Below, one piece after another: positions 1 through 12,400 of a stretch of DNA of 64,000 nt. Below the pieces are notes generated by a model. That model worked only from the letters and a program-made list of their open reading frames with translations, had not been told where the DNA came from and searched no databases. The stretch's first letter is position 1, and each line of letters starts with the position of its first letter. Source of the DNA: Porodaedalea pini (taxonomy: Eukaryota > Basidiomycota > Agaricomycetes > Hymenochaetales > Hymenochaetaceae). The position numbers were made by a program, and so were the translations under genes. The stretch is from assembly GCA_002794775.1 (NCBI GenBank), contig NBAY01000006.1, forward strand, positions 310,001 to 374,000, read 5' to 3'.

Positions 1-1349
1 TGCTTTAGGGGGGTTTGTAAATTGTATGTATTTTAGAGTATAATCGTTAGGTCAGACTGATGAGCAATTGTTCTGGGTTCAGTAAATGGCTGGCCGGATG
101 GGTATGCATTTGTACTGAGCTTCCTTGCACCGACATGGACAATTGGTGTGTGATTCCCGTCTGGTCTAGTATGAACATGCATTTTAAGCGTCGTATTTAC
201 ATCTCTAGGTGCATATGATTCAAGTGTGCATATTAGCGAGGAAGCAACAAACTCGCGCACTGCTGTACCTTTCGCGATCATATCTTCTGCTGCCATCGCG
301 GGGATTGTGGGATGGGGTACGTCAAGCGCGAGTTGCGCACTCTTCGTCAAGATGGCTGAATTGTAATGCAGCGATTAATCTGGTACTTGCTTTCAACATG
401 GGTACTGATTTGGACGGGATTCTTTCGAATCCCATTGGCCAGCCTTTGGCGACGGTATGGGACAATATTAATTATTATGATTGTTTTGCCTGACTCGCGT
501 GAAGATCTTCTTCAACAGCTTTGGCAAAGGAGGCACACTTGCATTGTGGTCTTTGATCATCATAGTTCAGTTCATGATGGGATCAAGCATCGTAAGTTCT
601 TCCTGAGGACTACGGTTAAGCCCACCTTCTAAATTATACACGTTTATTACCGCAGCTCCTCGCTTCTTCTCGCCAAACCTTTGCCTTTTCCCGAGATGGT
701 GGTCTCCCACTATCAAGATTCATCTATCGCATCAACCCGTATACGAAAACGCCTGTGACGGGCGTGTGGATGGCCGCATTTGTCGCTTTGCTTCTCGGAC
801 TCCTTGCATTCGCAGGCCCGGCAGCAATCACGGCTGTGTTCTCACTCGGCGTCGCTGGACAGAACGTCGCATACTCAATCCCAATTGGGGCGCGTTTCTT
901 TTCCAAGGACAAGTTCGTCCCTGGACCGTTTTTCTTAGGCAAACTCGTCAGTACTTTCTTAATCCATCGAAGAAGTTGAAGTTCATATACGTATACCGTT
1001 GGCACTACAGAGCTTTCCAGTTGCATTGGTCGCAGTGGCATGGATGTCGTTCATGGTCATCGTTGTCATGTTCCCGGCAACACCAAAGCCAGATCCCGCA
1101 TCTATGAATTATACAGTTGTCGTCCTCGGTGGTGTTCTGGCGCTTGCCCTCCTCTATTACTACTTCCCGGTGTATGGCGGTGTTTATTGGTTCAAAGGTC
1201 CCCATAACACTCTCGAACCTTCTGTCGCGAGCTTCGAGGAAGAGAAAATGGACAGCAAAAACGACGAACAAGTTTTCCCGAGGAAAAGTACGGAGAAGGT
1301 CAAAGATGGCGATAATATGGCTGAGGTTAAGGCAGTTGCTGAGATGTAG
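1..1349 (+). CDS. Amino-acid/GABA/choline permease (APC superfamily), 3' part
   Basis: Plasma-membrane transporter of the fungal UGA4/HNM1 group, cut at its 5' end by the window edge. Read exons are <1-23, 83-145, 209-316, 372-454, 505-591, 656-946 and 1011-1349; every join keeps frame. Family motifs visible in order are NGWPDGYAFVLSFLAPTWTI, then VHISEEA at the start of exon 209-316, then MGTDLDGIL and IGQPLAT, then VQFMMGSSI and ASSRQTFAFSRDGG, the hallmark stretch of fungal GABA/choline permeases. Hydrophobic membrane segments follow at about 770-870, 1015-1085 and 1110-1170. The last 50 residues are charged and cytosolic-looking and end at TAG 1347-1349. The exact substrate (GABA, choline, other amine) cannot be told from the sequence. 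The family call is secure; the missing start means total length is unknown. Confidence 0.93.
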
Positions 1350-1758
1350 CACGGGTGAAGCTAGATGTCAGTAGTGTGTGTATAAGAATGTGTTGAAATA
1401 AGTTACATTTGAGACCTGCAGTATGTTTTGAGACAACTGAAGCAGAGAAAAAGTATCCGCGCCGGGCCGACCGAAAGCTGAACGTGACATAACGCGATGT
1501 TTTGTCACGCGGAAAGTCTCGCAGCCGTCAGTGACTCAGTGGTCGTTCCGCGCCTTCACCTATTTGCTTGGGCTAAATCTTGCTGGATGGTCTGACACAC
1601 TCGTATCCTCGGTTTTCGCCTAAACGTCCTGCATCGTTTCTTGAATATCATACCATTCTGCAGTCCGTCGTCGCGCAATACTACTACCTTCAAACAGTCG
1701 CTACTTTCACGAGTAGTTTGCCGCGGGAATCGAGGTATACAGATTTAACAAACTCGAG
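1350..1758. other. Intergenic region between permease and FAN1
   Basis: No convincing coding sequence. It should hold the permease 3' UTR and the FAN1 promoter. A perfect TGACTCA (AP-1/Gcn4-type) heptamer lies at 1532-1538, about 220 bases before the FAN1 start; it may be chance. Confidence 0.5.
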
Positions 1759-4700
1759 ATGGCCTCTGCGGATAGTTTTATTTTCTGGTGTGCTCCAAGC
1801 AGAGAGGACTCAGAGGAGGAAGATGTCGGTTTCGAGGATGAGATGCCGCTCGAGGAACAAGGGCATGTTCAAGACCCGAAGGGGAAAGGAAAAGCGAGGG
1901 AATCGATGTATGTCTCATTGGTAGAAGGTATGCACGGAAACTCACTGTATAGTTCTCCCTTGCTCACAAACCCTAAAGCTATGGTCAAAACCGTCCTCGA
2001 AGGCGAGAGTTTCCTGTTCTCCGAAGAAGAACTATCGTTTTTTACTGCGTACAGTACGCTCTCGTGTATGTCCTCCCCTTCCATTACTATTACCATCGCC
2101 TGAAACTGAGTTTGTCAAAGACAAAGCAAGGTATCTTCTTGCTCGACTCCTTGTCCGGAAAACTGGCAAATGGTATCGTCTTGACCAACTCAAATATGTT
2201 GCGGAGTTGGGTACGGAGGGCATAATCGAAGCTATGAAGGAGCTGTGCGGTACCTTATGCTCTAGCATCAGTTCTCAGAAGGACACATCGTCCGATTCCT
2301 CTCAAACTGCTGCTCGTCTTACAGACGCTCTTAAAGGCGCGGAAGTGATCGACCTCATGTCGGACGAGGAACAACCGGTATATTCATCAGCAGAAGCGGA
2401 GATCTCCAAGGATGCAAAGACATCTTTGTCGCTTCAGGTTCCACCTGAAAACGAGAACAAGACAGACGATGCAGGATCAACAAGTCAGAGTGACAGGGGT
2501 CTTTTGGACTACTACGCGGAGGATGAGTCTCATGCCTCTATGCCTGACCTCTTGAAATGCTTGAATGTCGAAGAACTCAAAGGTCTCGCCAAGAATCTGA
2601 AGCTCTCAAATGCGCTCACAACGGTAAGAATAAGGTATTTTCTGCCTTTCATACGTGTTAATAAATGTTTTCGCCAGCGAACGACGCTCGTTGATGGGCT
2701 GCTAGCGTGTGCATCTGCTCAAACGACACTGGGTGGGTTTGCCTCGCCCGCTAGCTCAAAATCCAAGAAATCTGCAAAAGACTCGAAAACCATTCATTTC
2801 AAACAGACATGTCTGTCGTTCAAACCAACCAGCAAGACCGTAGTGCAAACGGATGTGTTGAGGGAACTGGTAATGAAAATTCTGAGTGAGTACATCAAGA
2901 CATTGGCGATTTTATTCTTCATGTTTGACTTTGCCAGAAAATTGCATTCGCGTGAATGACGCAATTAACGCGCTTTTTCATCGACTGCATATCATCTACT
3001 TTCGCTCGTGAGTGATGTAGTTAACCATCCTATCATCTATGTTAAATACTTTAAACTTAGGACTGAGCACCCGGCTTCTCTCCTGACGCCAGCCCTCCTC
3101 AAACGATGCCGCAAGCGATACTATCCGCTTTACACATACGTTCGGACGCCTGAGATATTCACTTCTCGTGAAGCACTCATCGCTTACGAAGAAGCACTTC
3201 GAATGGAGGCTGCCGTGGATCTCATGCTTGAGGGCAATATAGACGTCGAGCTTGCAGAGAAACATATCAATGCCTGGGCGCATGGTCGTGAGGAGGATGC
3301 AGATGCTCCAGGACCCCTTCCACATACCCTGCGGGCTAGAGCCGAATCTCCTGAGGGCTCAGAAAACGTTGGAAAGGAGAATGGTTCCTGGCCGAGTGTG
3401 ACTCGCTTACGAAATCGGAGTGTGAACGTGTTTACGAAGATCGAGCTTGACGAAGAGCCCGCGGCCGTCCCCGCGAAGGAATCCCAGACTGTTGCAAATG
3501 CGAGATATGTGGTGAGCGTCTTCGAACGAGTGTATCCGCGCTGGCAGGAGTTAGTTCGTCAACGTGGAGAGCTAGAGGCACGCCCACATGGACTTGAGCG
3601 GTTTGATGAAGGATACATTCTGACGCGCATCGTTTATAAGGGTGCGCCTATTGTCTTGATCTTCCTGGGATGTTTGTTAATTAATATCCTTTTCCAGGCG
3701 CCACTGCATACGGCAAGTTGAAGGATTTCGATCGAGAAATTGCGCTGCTTCAGGAGCTGTTAGCGCAGCGTCGCTGGCGACGTGGCAAGCGTGGCGCATG
3801 GTATGATCGTTGGGCGCTTGTGCTTATGCATCACGTTGTGCGCACGAAGCGCGAGGTCAACGGCGAGGAAGTTCCGTTGTCCAAGGATGAGCAGAAGAAA
3901 GTGCTTCAGAAGGCGATGGATGTCGTGATACAAGGCCTTCATGATGAGGATACTCATATTGGTTTGTTATCACTCCTCTCGTCTACCGGGTATTATCGCT
4001 CACATACATTTTATCTCTCCGATAATGTAGTGAGCCGACAGGCGCTGGAACATCGACTGTCACGACTGGAGAAGCGTTTGAAAGTGCCCCTCAAAGAGCG
4101 TCATGAATGTGTGGGCAAACTGAAGAAAGCAGCCGAAGTGAAGATCACCGGGGAGCGCATTCGGCAGCGCAGAAACGGTGTTGCTCTTGACAAGACTGGT
4201 AAGGTCAATAATAAGGCCATCGTTCCCGTGTCTGTACAGATTCAAGGGGAAGAGGCGGTAAGGAGACATCTAGATCAGATGAAAAAGGATCGCAAATCGA
4301 TGAAGGAGAAGTGGACTGGGAAATCTCTATGGTGCGGGAAAAGTGGCGAGGAGGTCAATGTCGAGATCTTGGTTCTGCATCATTATGAGCTCGATGACTA
4401 TAAAGGGTGTGTCCCCATGATGGAATCACTCCCTCAATCCTTTAACCGAACCGACTTTTGCAGCTTTCACTCTGAAGCAAGCATTGTTTCTACCATCTGG
4501 GGGCTTTTGTTTTGGGACATCCTTTTCTCTTCCGTGCCAGGCGCGTTTGAAACGCCGTATCAATCTGCACCGCTTGATATTGCGTCCGAGTGCTTTTTCT
4601 TTGCGCGCAAGAACGCTATCGAGGAGCGCTTACGGGAGATTAAGGATGGGAAGGCGCCAGAAATACTGGCAACTACGGATGACAAGTACAGGGAAAATAA

Positions 4701-5393
4701 CACAATGTGCGTTGGTGTTCGCTGGAACGACTACTCGAAACAGGATCTTGTAGAAATCGTCAATGTGAGTTATCTAACTTCATGCTTTCCTGATTCGCCA
4801 ACAGCTGATCCGGACATTCATAAAGTGCCTAGGCGGCCAAGGGTTGGCTGTCATCTGTCGGCTTTTCTGTGAGGACTATGGCGGTCGTCACAGCGGCATC
4901 CCGGACCTGATTGTCTGGCGCATGAAAGACAAGTTGGCAAAGTTTGTTGAGGTCAAAGGTCCTGGAGACAACCTGTCTGAGAACCAGAAGGTATATCACA
5001 TAGCGTTCTTCAAAAAAAAATGTTTTGGAAGTAATTTCCTTCTGCTCATTGTAGGTGTGGATCGACGTCCTCCGCCAAGCGGGAATTAATGTTGAAGTGT
5101 GTCGAGTGGCCGAGCGCGAGAAGCCAGAGGCGGAACTGATGCGCAATGTCCCAAAGAAGCACCGGGTCATCAGGGTTTACCGCTTCAGTGATGGGAAGGA
5201 TTGCTCCCCTATTGACGTGGACGAGGACAACATAGGCGAGGCTGAAGAGGAGGAGATCGGTGACGTGAAGAAGGAAGACGAGGCGGAGGAACATCCACGG
5301 AAGAAGCGACGGAAGGAACAGCCTGAGGATGAACACGCGATGGATATCGTACTTTATAATCCTTCTCAAGGTAGCTCGGTTGTTGAACTCTGA
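1759..5393 (+). CDS. FAN1: FAN1-type structure-specific nuclease (VRR-NUC domain)
   Basis: Fanconi-associated nuclease 1 homologue, a 5'-flap endo/exonuclease acting in the nucleus on interstrand crosslinks. Exons read: 1759-1927, 1979-2065, 2121-2623, 2678-2885, 2938-3007, 3061-3641, 3698-3961, 4031-4406, 4464-4764, 4826-4990 and 5055-5393, giving 1020 residues with exact phase. Conserved pieces are LSYKARYLLARLLVRKTGKW (N-terminal FAN1 block), a SAP-like stretch with LNVEELKGLAKNLKL near 2560-2620, RKRYYPLY, a helical TPR-like middle, then GFHSEASIVSTIWGLLFWDI. The C-terminal VRR-NUC domain has CRLFCEDYGGRHSGIPDL and FVEVKGPGDNLSENQ, so the PD-(D/E)xK active site (P-D and E-V-K) is intact. 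No UBZ zinc finger is seen at the N-terminus, which is usual in fungi. The C-terminus is acidic and basic (KKRRKE). Start ATG 1759 is the first in-frame ATG. Alternative splicing past 5372 could change the last residues. Confident. Confidence 0.95.
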
Positions 5394-5802
5394 TTTAAAA
5401 AGTGCCCTATACGCTTGGAATGTTCTTTCTGCGTCGGTCGATGATGTCGCAGTGATTTTCAGGAAATTCGAGTCAAAGATGCCCGCAAGATAGATCCGAT
5501 GATGACCGTCATCAGGTCATATCGCGCGTTTCTACATACGTTGGACGATGTTCAGGAGCGGCGCCACCTTTAGGCCCTGACAGCTGATGTCGATGACAGA
5601 CATGCACGCTCGTTCAGGTGCGTTAGGGCGTCCGCCGCTTCGAAGTATTCCTCCCAGTAATTGTACCTCACTGCCAGCCTTGCCTTCCATTATTGTGCAT
5701 TTATGAATATTCTTCTAAAGCTTACAAACTTGAAAAGCAAGATTTTGTAGTTAAACAATAGAACCTGCCAAATTTGTATTTCGTGATCGTAACAGACAAT
5801 TG
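5394..5802. other. Convergent intergenic region (FAN1 / LEU4 3' ends)
   Basis: Holds the two 3' UTRs. A possible last FAN1 intron (GT at 5371, AG near 5460) would extend the FAN1 reading frame into this region, but the extension is short and not obviously conserved. Nothing else is supported. Confidence 0.4.
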
Positions 5803-8477
5803 CTATGCAGTACCATTTACTCCCTTAGAGCGTAAAGGCACATGCAGCGCAACGGCGTTCAACAACGCTTTTACGCCGGAGACACTGATATCCTCGTCGA
5901 TGTCCGCACCCCAGCAACTCAGCTTCTTCGGCTGCCCATCCATGTTGACAGTATAGATTAGCTCTACATATGAGGCCGCCTTCACGCCTGCACCCACGCC
6001 AATTGAATGTTCCGAGTACTCGCGGACTGTCAGCGTACCATTATGGTACGGCGCCAACGCGGCCAAGACGGCAGATAACGGCCCATTTCCCTCGCCTGTG
6101 ATGAGCGTCTCCTGCCCATTGATAAAGAACGTGGCGTTAATCGCGCGTACCTCACCGTCGCCGAGGTGCTCCATCGTGAACTTCTGCAGGAGCAGCGGGA
6201 GCTCGCGTATGGTGAACCCGTACGTATTTTTGAAGAGCACGGTGAGCGCGTCGTACCCGATCACGCCGTCCGCGGATGCGCGTTGAACGACCTCAAAGAA
6301 GTGCGCCTGCATGCGCCGCGGGAGGTCGAGCTGCAGCGTGTTGAGGATGACGGAGGCAACATCCGCCGGCCCCGAGCGCACGCTGAACCCGACGGACAAC
6401 TTCAGCTCCGGCAGCGCGTGGTCGCCGATAAAGTTGTTGACTGCGCTCAGGACAGCACGTAAGCCGGAGCCCGCAATATCTGTGTCGAGACCTGCGCCCC
6501 ACCAGCCTTCTTGCCGCTGGCCTGGCTCGCGTTTTGCTTCGACGACCTCGACGTATGCCGCTGCTTTGGCGTTCTTTCCGTCGCCGATGGTGTGTTCCAC
6601 GTACTCGCGGATAGAAAGGTCGATGTCTAAGTGTATCTTCAGTGCATCCAAGAAAGCCGATAAGGGGCCGTTTCCGTCGCCATGTACGACTCGGAACACA
6701 CCATCAACTGAGAGAGTGCCGTCGAAACGGCGTCGCTCATCAGGTGCTTCGCCTTCCTCGTAGGGCGTCTGGTCAACTGGATCCGATATAGGCTCATCTG
6801 AAATCTTGAACGAGCGTAAGACCAGGCGCGCGTCATACTTCGGTCCACCGAGATGATAAGTCGAACGAAAAGCTGTAGTGATGTCGTCTACAGTCATCTC
6901 GCGCGCCTCTCGGTCCGAGATATCCTGAATAACCTTGTAGAACGCGACCTGCATTTTTCGAGGCATGTCGAGGCCCAAGTGCGTCTTGACAATGTACGCG
7001 ATGCCGCCCTTCCCGGACTGCGAGTTGACGCGGATGACCGCCTCGTAGTTGCAACCGATATCGAGGGGGTCGATTGGGAGGTAGGGCATGTCCCAAATGA
7101 GCGGCTCTCCCTTTGCACGCGCTTCTGCGTGCCGCTGCGCCTGCGCCTCGAACCCTTTCTTGATCGCGTCTTGGTGTGAGCCTGAGAAGGCGGTGAAGAC
7201 AAGCTCACCCGCATATGGATGCCGGGAATGCACGGGGAGGTCGTTGCAGTGGTTCACGATATCGATGCATGCCTGGATATCGCTGAAGTCGAGCTTCGGG
7301 TGAATGCCCTGAGTGTACAGGTTCAAGGCGAGGTTGACAAGGTCAACGTTTCCGGTGCGTTCGCCATTTCCAAAGATGCAACCTTCAATGCGGTCGGCAC
7401 CTGCCATACAGGCAAGCTCAGCAGCCGCGATTGCAGTACCTAAGATGGGATGAGAAATAGCGCATATATACAGGAAAACATGAATAGTACTGACCTCTGT
7501 CGTTATGAGGATGCAGGCTGACAATGATTTTTTCCCTCTCCGAGATGTTCCGACAAAAATATTCGATCTACACGGGCTATAAGAAAGAGGTATAATAGAT
7601 GTTTGTCGGCACGTACCTGATCAGCATAGTGATTTGGCGGAGCGATCTCAACGGTCGCCGGCAAGTTGAAGATAATACGATCATCTCCGAGACCAGCTTT
7701 TCCCCAAGCAGCCTTCACAGCTTCACAGACCTCGAGCGCAAATTCTGGCTCTGTCTGTGTGAAGGTTTCTGGGCTGTATTCATATTTGAACTTCGTGCCG
7801 TATTTTTTTGAGTATTCATTCGTCAATTGCGCGACAAGCTTCGTATGCTTGATGGCAAGCGCGACTGTCTCCTCCTTGGAGTTTTGAAATACAACTTCAC
7901 GGAACATGGGGCATGTTGCATTGTACATGTGAATGATAGCATGCTTCGCACCGGCGACTGCCTCGAATGTTCGACGAATGAGATCCTCCCGAGCGGGAGT
8001 GAGAACCTAAGACAATTTCGAGAAATAAGACTCCAGATAGTAGTAAAGGTCACGTACCTGGACCCAAACGTCATCCGGTATCTTTTCTCCCTCGATCAAA
8101 CTCCTTGTGAATCCGAAGTCGGTGTCACTCGCAGCAGGATAGGATACTTCGATCTCTTTGAACCCGCATTTAATCAGACGATCGAAGAACACAGTCTTTT
8201 GCTCTGCGGTCATCGGTGTTGCGAGGGCTTGATTTCCATCCCGCAGGTCTGTGGATAGCCATATGGGCACCCTATTATGTACCTTCGAAGGCCATTGTCT
8301 GTCGACGAGCTTCAAAGGGATGTATGGCTTGTACTTGACTGACGGGTCAGACCTGCTGTGCAGTTAGAGAGCTTAGATTAATAGCACTGTTTGAATACGC
8401 ACAGCATACACATTTTTAGCAGATCCAGTCAAAGGGGCTGGGGGATGATGGGAGGTAGAGCCGAAGGTAGTGTGCAT
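5803..8477 (-). CDS. LEU4: 2-isopropylmalate synthase with duplicated C-terminal regulatory module
   Basis: First committed enzyme of leucine synthesis: condenses acetyl-CoA with 2-ketoisovalerate. Exons (minus): 8477-8410, 8352-8058, 8006-7617, 7567-7495 and 7439-5803, giving 820 residues in exact phase; fungal homologues are usually nearer 600-650. The catalytic TIM barrel carries [13 protein letters not shown] (metal and substrate site), [21 protein letters not shown] (metal histidines) and [11 protein letters not shown]. Subdomain II follows (residues ~416-475), then a LeuA regulatory domain (~512-612) with [19 protein letters not shown] and [12 protein letters not shown] second copy of both parts then appears: subdomain-II-like ~630-685, and regulatory-like ~708-808 with [19 protein letters not shown] and [11 protein letters not shown]. 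The N-terminus shows no clear mitochondrial presequence, so a cytosolic form is likely. Divergent with the 8610 gene (132 bases between starts). Confidence 0.96.
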
Positions 8478-8609
8478 GGTTAACACGATGAGTCGAAGGA
8501 GTCAAAAGTTAGCAAGCGCCGATCATGCCGATCGGAAGAAGTTCTGACTGTCGGCACGATTCGGACTAGGCAGTCATCCATCACCATACAGCTCTTTCAT
8601 TGCTCAACC

Positions 8610-9242
8610 ATGTCAACCGATCTGTATGCTGTTGCTGGTGAGCTCGAGATATAGAACTGAAAACTGGACTTGCGCTTATAACAATGTTAGACTTTTGTCT
8701 GATCCCGATGGGCACCGGAGAGCCGTCGGTATGACGCATATACTACTACTTTGGGCTATTTCTTCGTCGGCTTGTTGACAAGACTCTAGGTTGCCAAATA
8801 CATCGCGGAGTGCCAGATCGTCCTTCAAAAGACGGGTCTGACATATAAAGTATGCTACGCCTTAATTGAATGGTTATTTATTTGTTGAAATTTGCGGTCG
8901 GAAAGATGCAGTGAGCTATCAGTATCCCAGCTTCCGCTTCAAATTACACTCAAGTCTCTGCCTGCAGTGGTTATGGAACAAATATAGGTACGACAGAAGC
9001 CTTGTAACCCGTTATTTGTATGAATCTTATTCTAGTCTGTAATATCTCTAGAGGGCCCATGGTCCGAAGTGATGAAGGCGATCCACGACTGCCACGCAGC
9101 CGTCCACGCGCAAGGTGCTCCGAGAATTGCGACCGACATTCGCATCGGTACGCGAACAGACCGCGAGATAGCACCTGGATCTGGAAACGAAGGCAAGGTT
9201 GTGCGAGTCGAGCAGTTGCTAAGTGGCGACGCAAGAAAGTGA
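8610..9242 (+). CDS. Thiamine-binding YKOF/MTH1187 (UPF0045, ECM15-like) protein
   Basis: Small protein of the MTH1187/YkoF family (yeast ECM15), which binds thiamine or its HMP moiety and forms a ferredoxin-like fold. Exons: 8610-8637, 8691-8728, 8790-8849, 8906-8910, 8968-8987 and 9052-9242, total 342 nt, 113 residues plus stop. Key blocks are DFCLIPMGTGEPSV, KYIAECQ, LTYKMHGYGTNIEGPW and PRIATDIRIGTRTD, all close to the family consensus. The fourth exon is only five bases (ATGCA). It is needed to supply the Met-His of KMHGYGTNI and to restore frame between two exons that otherwise do not match in phase. Low-copy housekeeping gene; exact physiological ligand in fungi is not settled. Family call is strong; microexon inferred by reading. 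Confidence 0.9.
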
Positions 9243-9409
9243 TCCATCAGGCTTCAACGAATGTAAGCCGTGCGTCGCTTGATTCCTATATCTAAACAAA
9301 CTCATTCCAAATATCCCAGAATACTTCGCATCCACAATGTACGCTGTCCCGGTAGTTCACGATCTGTATCCAAGCCATGCAATCCAGAATACACGAGCAT
9401 TAGACTGTA

Positions 9410-12400
9410 TTATAACTCCTCCGAAAAGTTACTCCGAGCGTCCCATCCGCCCATTGAAGCATCCTCGTCCTGACCCTGACGGCGATTAATCTCAGCTTCG
9501 ACTAGTCCTTCCCCCAGAGCTCTACCAAGCGCATATGCGAGATGGACAGGAACCGCATTGCCAATCTGGCGATACATCTGATACGCAGACGTGTCATTGT
9601 CTTTCGATGCATCAAACAAAAGGTTTATGGACGTACGTCTTTAACCTGCAAGTTTGTCCGTTCTTCCACCGAGCAGAACTCGTAATGGTCGGGGAAGCCT
9701 TGTGCCCGGGCAACCTCGCGGACTGTGAGCACTCTTTTGTCCTGCTCGAATGGAGGGATCCATATCTCACTACGTAAGGATCGTTTATAATAAGATTGAA
9801 CAAATGCGTACCGTAGGATGAATAACGAAGGCGCCTTTCGAGGCAGGATTCAGGGTTGTCATCATCGTCCGGAATTGTTCGTCGGGATCAAGACGCCAGT
9901 ACTTGTCTGTCAAGTACGCGATATTCTCGGTTCAGTTCTACTGCTGGATCAGATACACACGATTATGAACTGTTCCTTACCGTTTGTGGTTATTTTCCCC
10001 TCTCTACGTCCCTTCACGGAATTCGCAGTTCGCAGCGCCTGAGGAAGATCTGTTCAGGGCGGCACAGGGTAAGTAGATTTCATGCGTTGTGAAGGTCGCT
10101 AATCGCACTCACCCGTGAAATTAGCCAAGGGTCGTACCGGAATATTCACAGTCCTGGGTCACATTACACGTTCAGGAACGTTAGACGGAAGTGATGAAGC
10201 AGAATCCACATGCCTCTCAACAATACCCGCCGAAAATAGAGCAGTGTAATGATATTCGACCCTCGCGAACTTACCCTGGCCTTTTCGACAAGCAGCCTGG
10301 TATAAATTTCTTGGCATAGAGGCATATAGGATCGGATAATTGTACCCTGACACTTCTTGCGCGTCTTCTGAGTTCTCCCTCCACTGTGCTGTGTCGGCTG
10401 CAAAAGTCCCTTTCGCGGACTTAGGTCCCTTCGCGGACTTCAGATAAAGGATACCGGGATTTTCCCTGGAATAGTCGATGAATTTCATTCTCGGGCCGCA
10501 TAATCCATACTGAGATACACTCACCAATCCCAGGAAGGCTGCAGGAAGGGTGACTACGTTAGTTCCTTATTAAAATATTGGATAAAGAACTCCGTCACCA
10601 GGTCGTCGATTGCCTCCTTCACCGTGACCGAATAAAAAGGTGCGTGCTGATGTCCCTCCTCAAATTCATTTCTCGAGGCCACTGGCGCGTAGCCAATATC
10701 CGAGATGCGGCGAATAACAGAGTTATGCCCTTGTCGCGGGATGTGCGTGGGTTTAGGCCATTTTGGAAGGGCCAAGTCAAGGCGCGCGCCCCAGAAGATG
10801 ACGCGATTACGTTGCTGCGGCGAACCATAATCGGCCGAATTTAGCACCTTCAGCTGGCATTGGTACCTTCAAATCGATGATCATCTTTTAGAGTCATTCT
10901 CGAATTAAAACAGTTACTATTGAAAACGTACCCGAGGCTTGTGAATGCCCGTATGATAAATTTGACCATCCCAGCTTCGACTCCGCCCACAATTCTCCGA
11001 CCCTCTTGTCGTCCTTTTAGACGGTAGTGCAGGAGGCCGGTCACGTTTTCAATCAGAACATACTGCGGTGAGTAAAATTCCACGTAGGACAGCATCGTCG
11101 GAATACAAGTTTGGCTGAAGCGATATCAGTGGGATAGAAACAGAGGAATATATAATATACCGACCGGATGTCATCTACTCTCTAAAAGACAAAGGCAAGT
11201 TGATCGTGTCAGTGTAATATATTAATGATGACTATAAAGCAAAGGGAGGGCAATACAAGGAGAAAGAAATTGGTATGAACGAACGAAATGAAGGAATGAG
11301 CACAATCAGCGAACCTTATACCGGTTCATCCCGGAAAAAGGCTGGCACGGAGGCCCTCCCATGATTAAATCCACTTCACCTGGAGATGGAAGTGGTGGTA
11401 GAGCCTCCTTCTCATGCCCCAGAGAATAAAGAGTAGGAGGATTTCTCCCAGCTTGGAGGTCTGCCGCATGCTTGAGGAGGATGTTACAGTCTTGATTGTA
11501 AACGGCCACGTCCTCGTGGTTAGCCCTGAGAATTAATAAAAGAAGTCAGCTGAGTGCAGAAGATGGATGATGGAACAAAAAAAATTGAAGTTATACTTTA
11601 ATGACTGAGCAGCTGAAGTAGATAGTTCGACCGCCCAACAAGTCTTGATATATCCCGAAAGGTCCATTCCTGTGGTCAGTCCACCGGCCCCTAGGGTTGA
11701 CATTGAGTCTTGAGAGAAAAAGCACCATCATATTATTAGTAAGCAAAGATTCTCACCAGAGAATAAGTCGAGAGCACGTAGCAGAGGTCCTGCCTTAACC
11801 AGCTTCTCGGACTCCATCTGCGCCCTGTGAGCTGCCAAACACCGTCCACACTGGTTCAAAGGTTTTTTCTGCTGTATCAGAATAAAATTATCTGGGCTTT
11901 CTAGCCATGCATCTATATCCTCAATCTCGGACATCCTTGATACGAAGCAGTGCCCATCCAGACGCTCAGCAGAAACATTCTTCACTTTCCCTGTGTATAA
12001 CAACGACCGCTGCAGCAAGGTTTTTACTAAACAAGGATGAATATGCAGAATACTTGAAGAACTCACTTGCTTTTTGGGACTTTCGTCCTCATCGGACGCA
12101 TGGCTGGCCCTGTCAAACGAAGATATCTGCAGATCTGAACTCCCACTGGAAGGAAGGAGGTCGATGATCTGAGCGACTGCCAGTAGGGTTTCTCCATTTT
12201 GAACATATACAAAATCATTGAGATGATATTGTTTGCCATAGATCTCAAGAACTCCTGCATTCAATTTGTTGCAAGCTTGTTGCACTTCCTTTTGCTGGTG
12301 GACTGCGCATGCATAACATTGCATATAGGCGGGCTGTTCCGCATACGCGAGCCCAGCGTTTGAAGTAGATGATTGCTCAGCTGCAAAGTCTACTGCTGTC

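Noticed and set aside
1532..1538. TGACTCA as a proven amino-acid starvation site
   Set aside because: Single heptamer without context; reported only as a possible element in the intergenic entry.
9020..9295. Frame overlapping the last exon of the thiamine-binding gene
   Set aside because: It is a different frame across a real exon and an intron; the spliced model explains the region.
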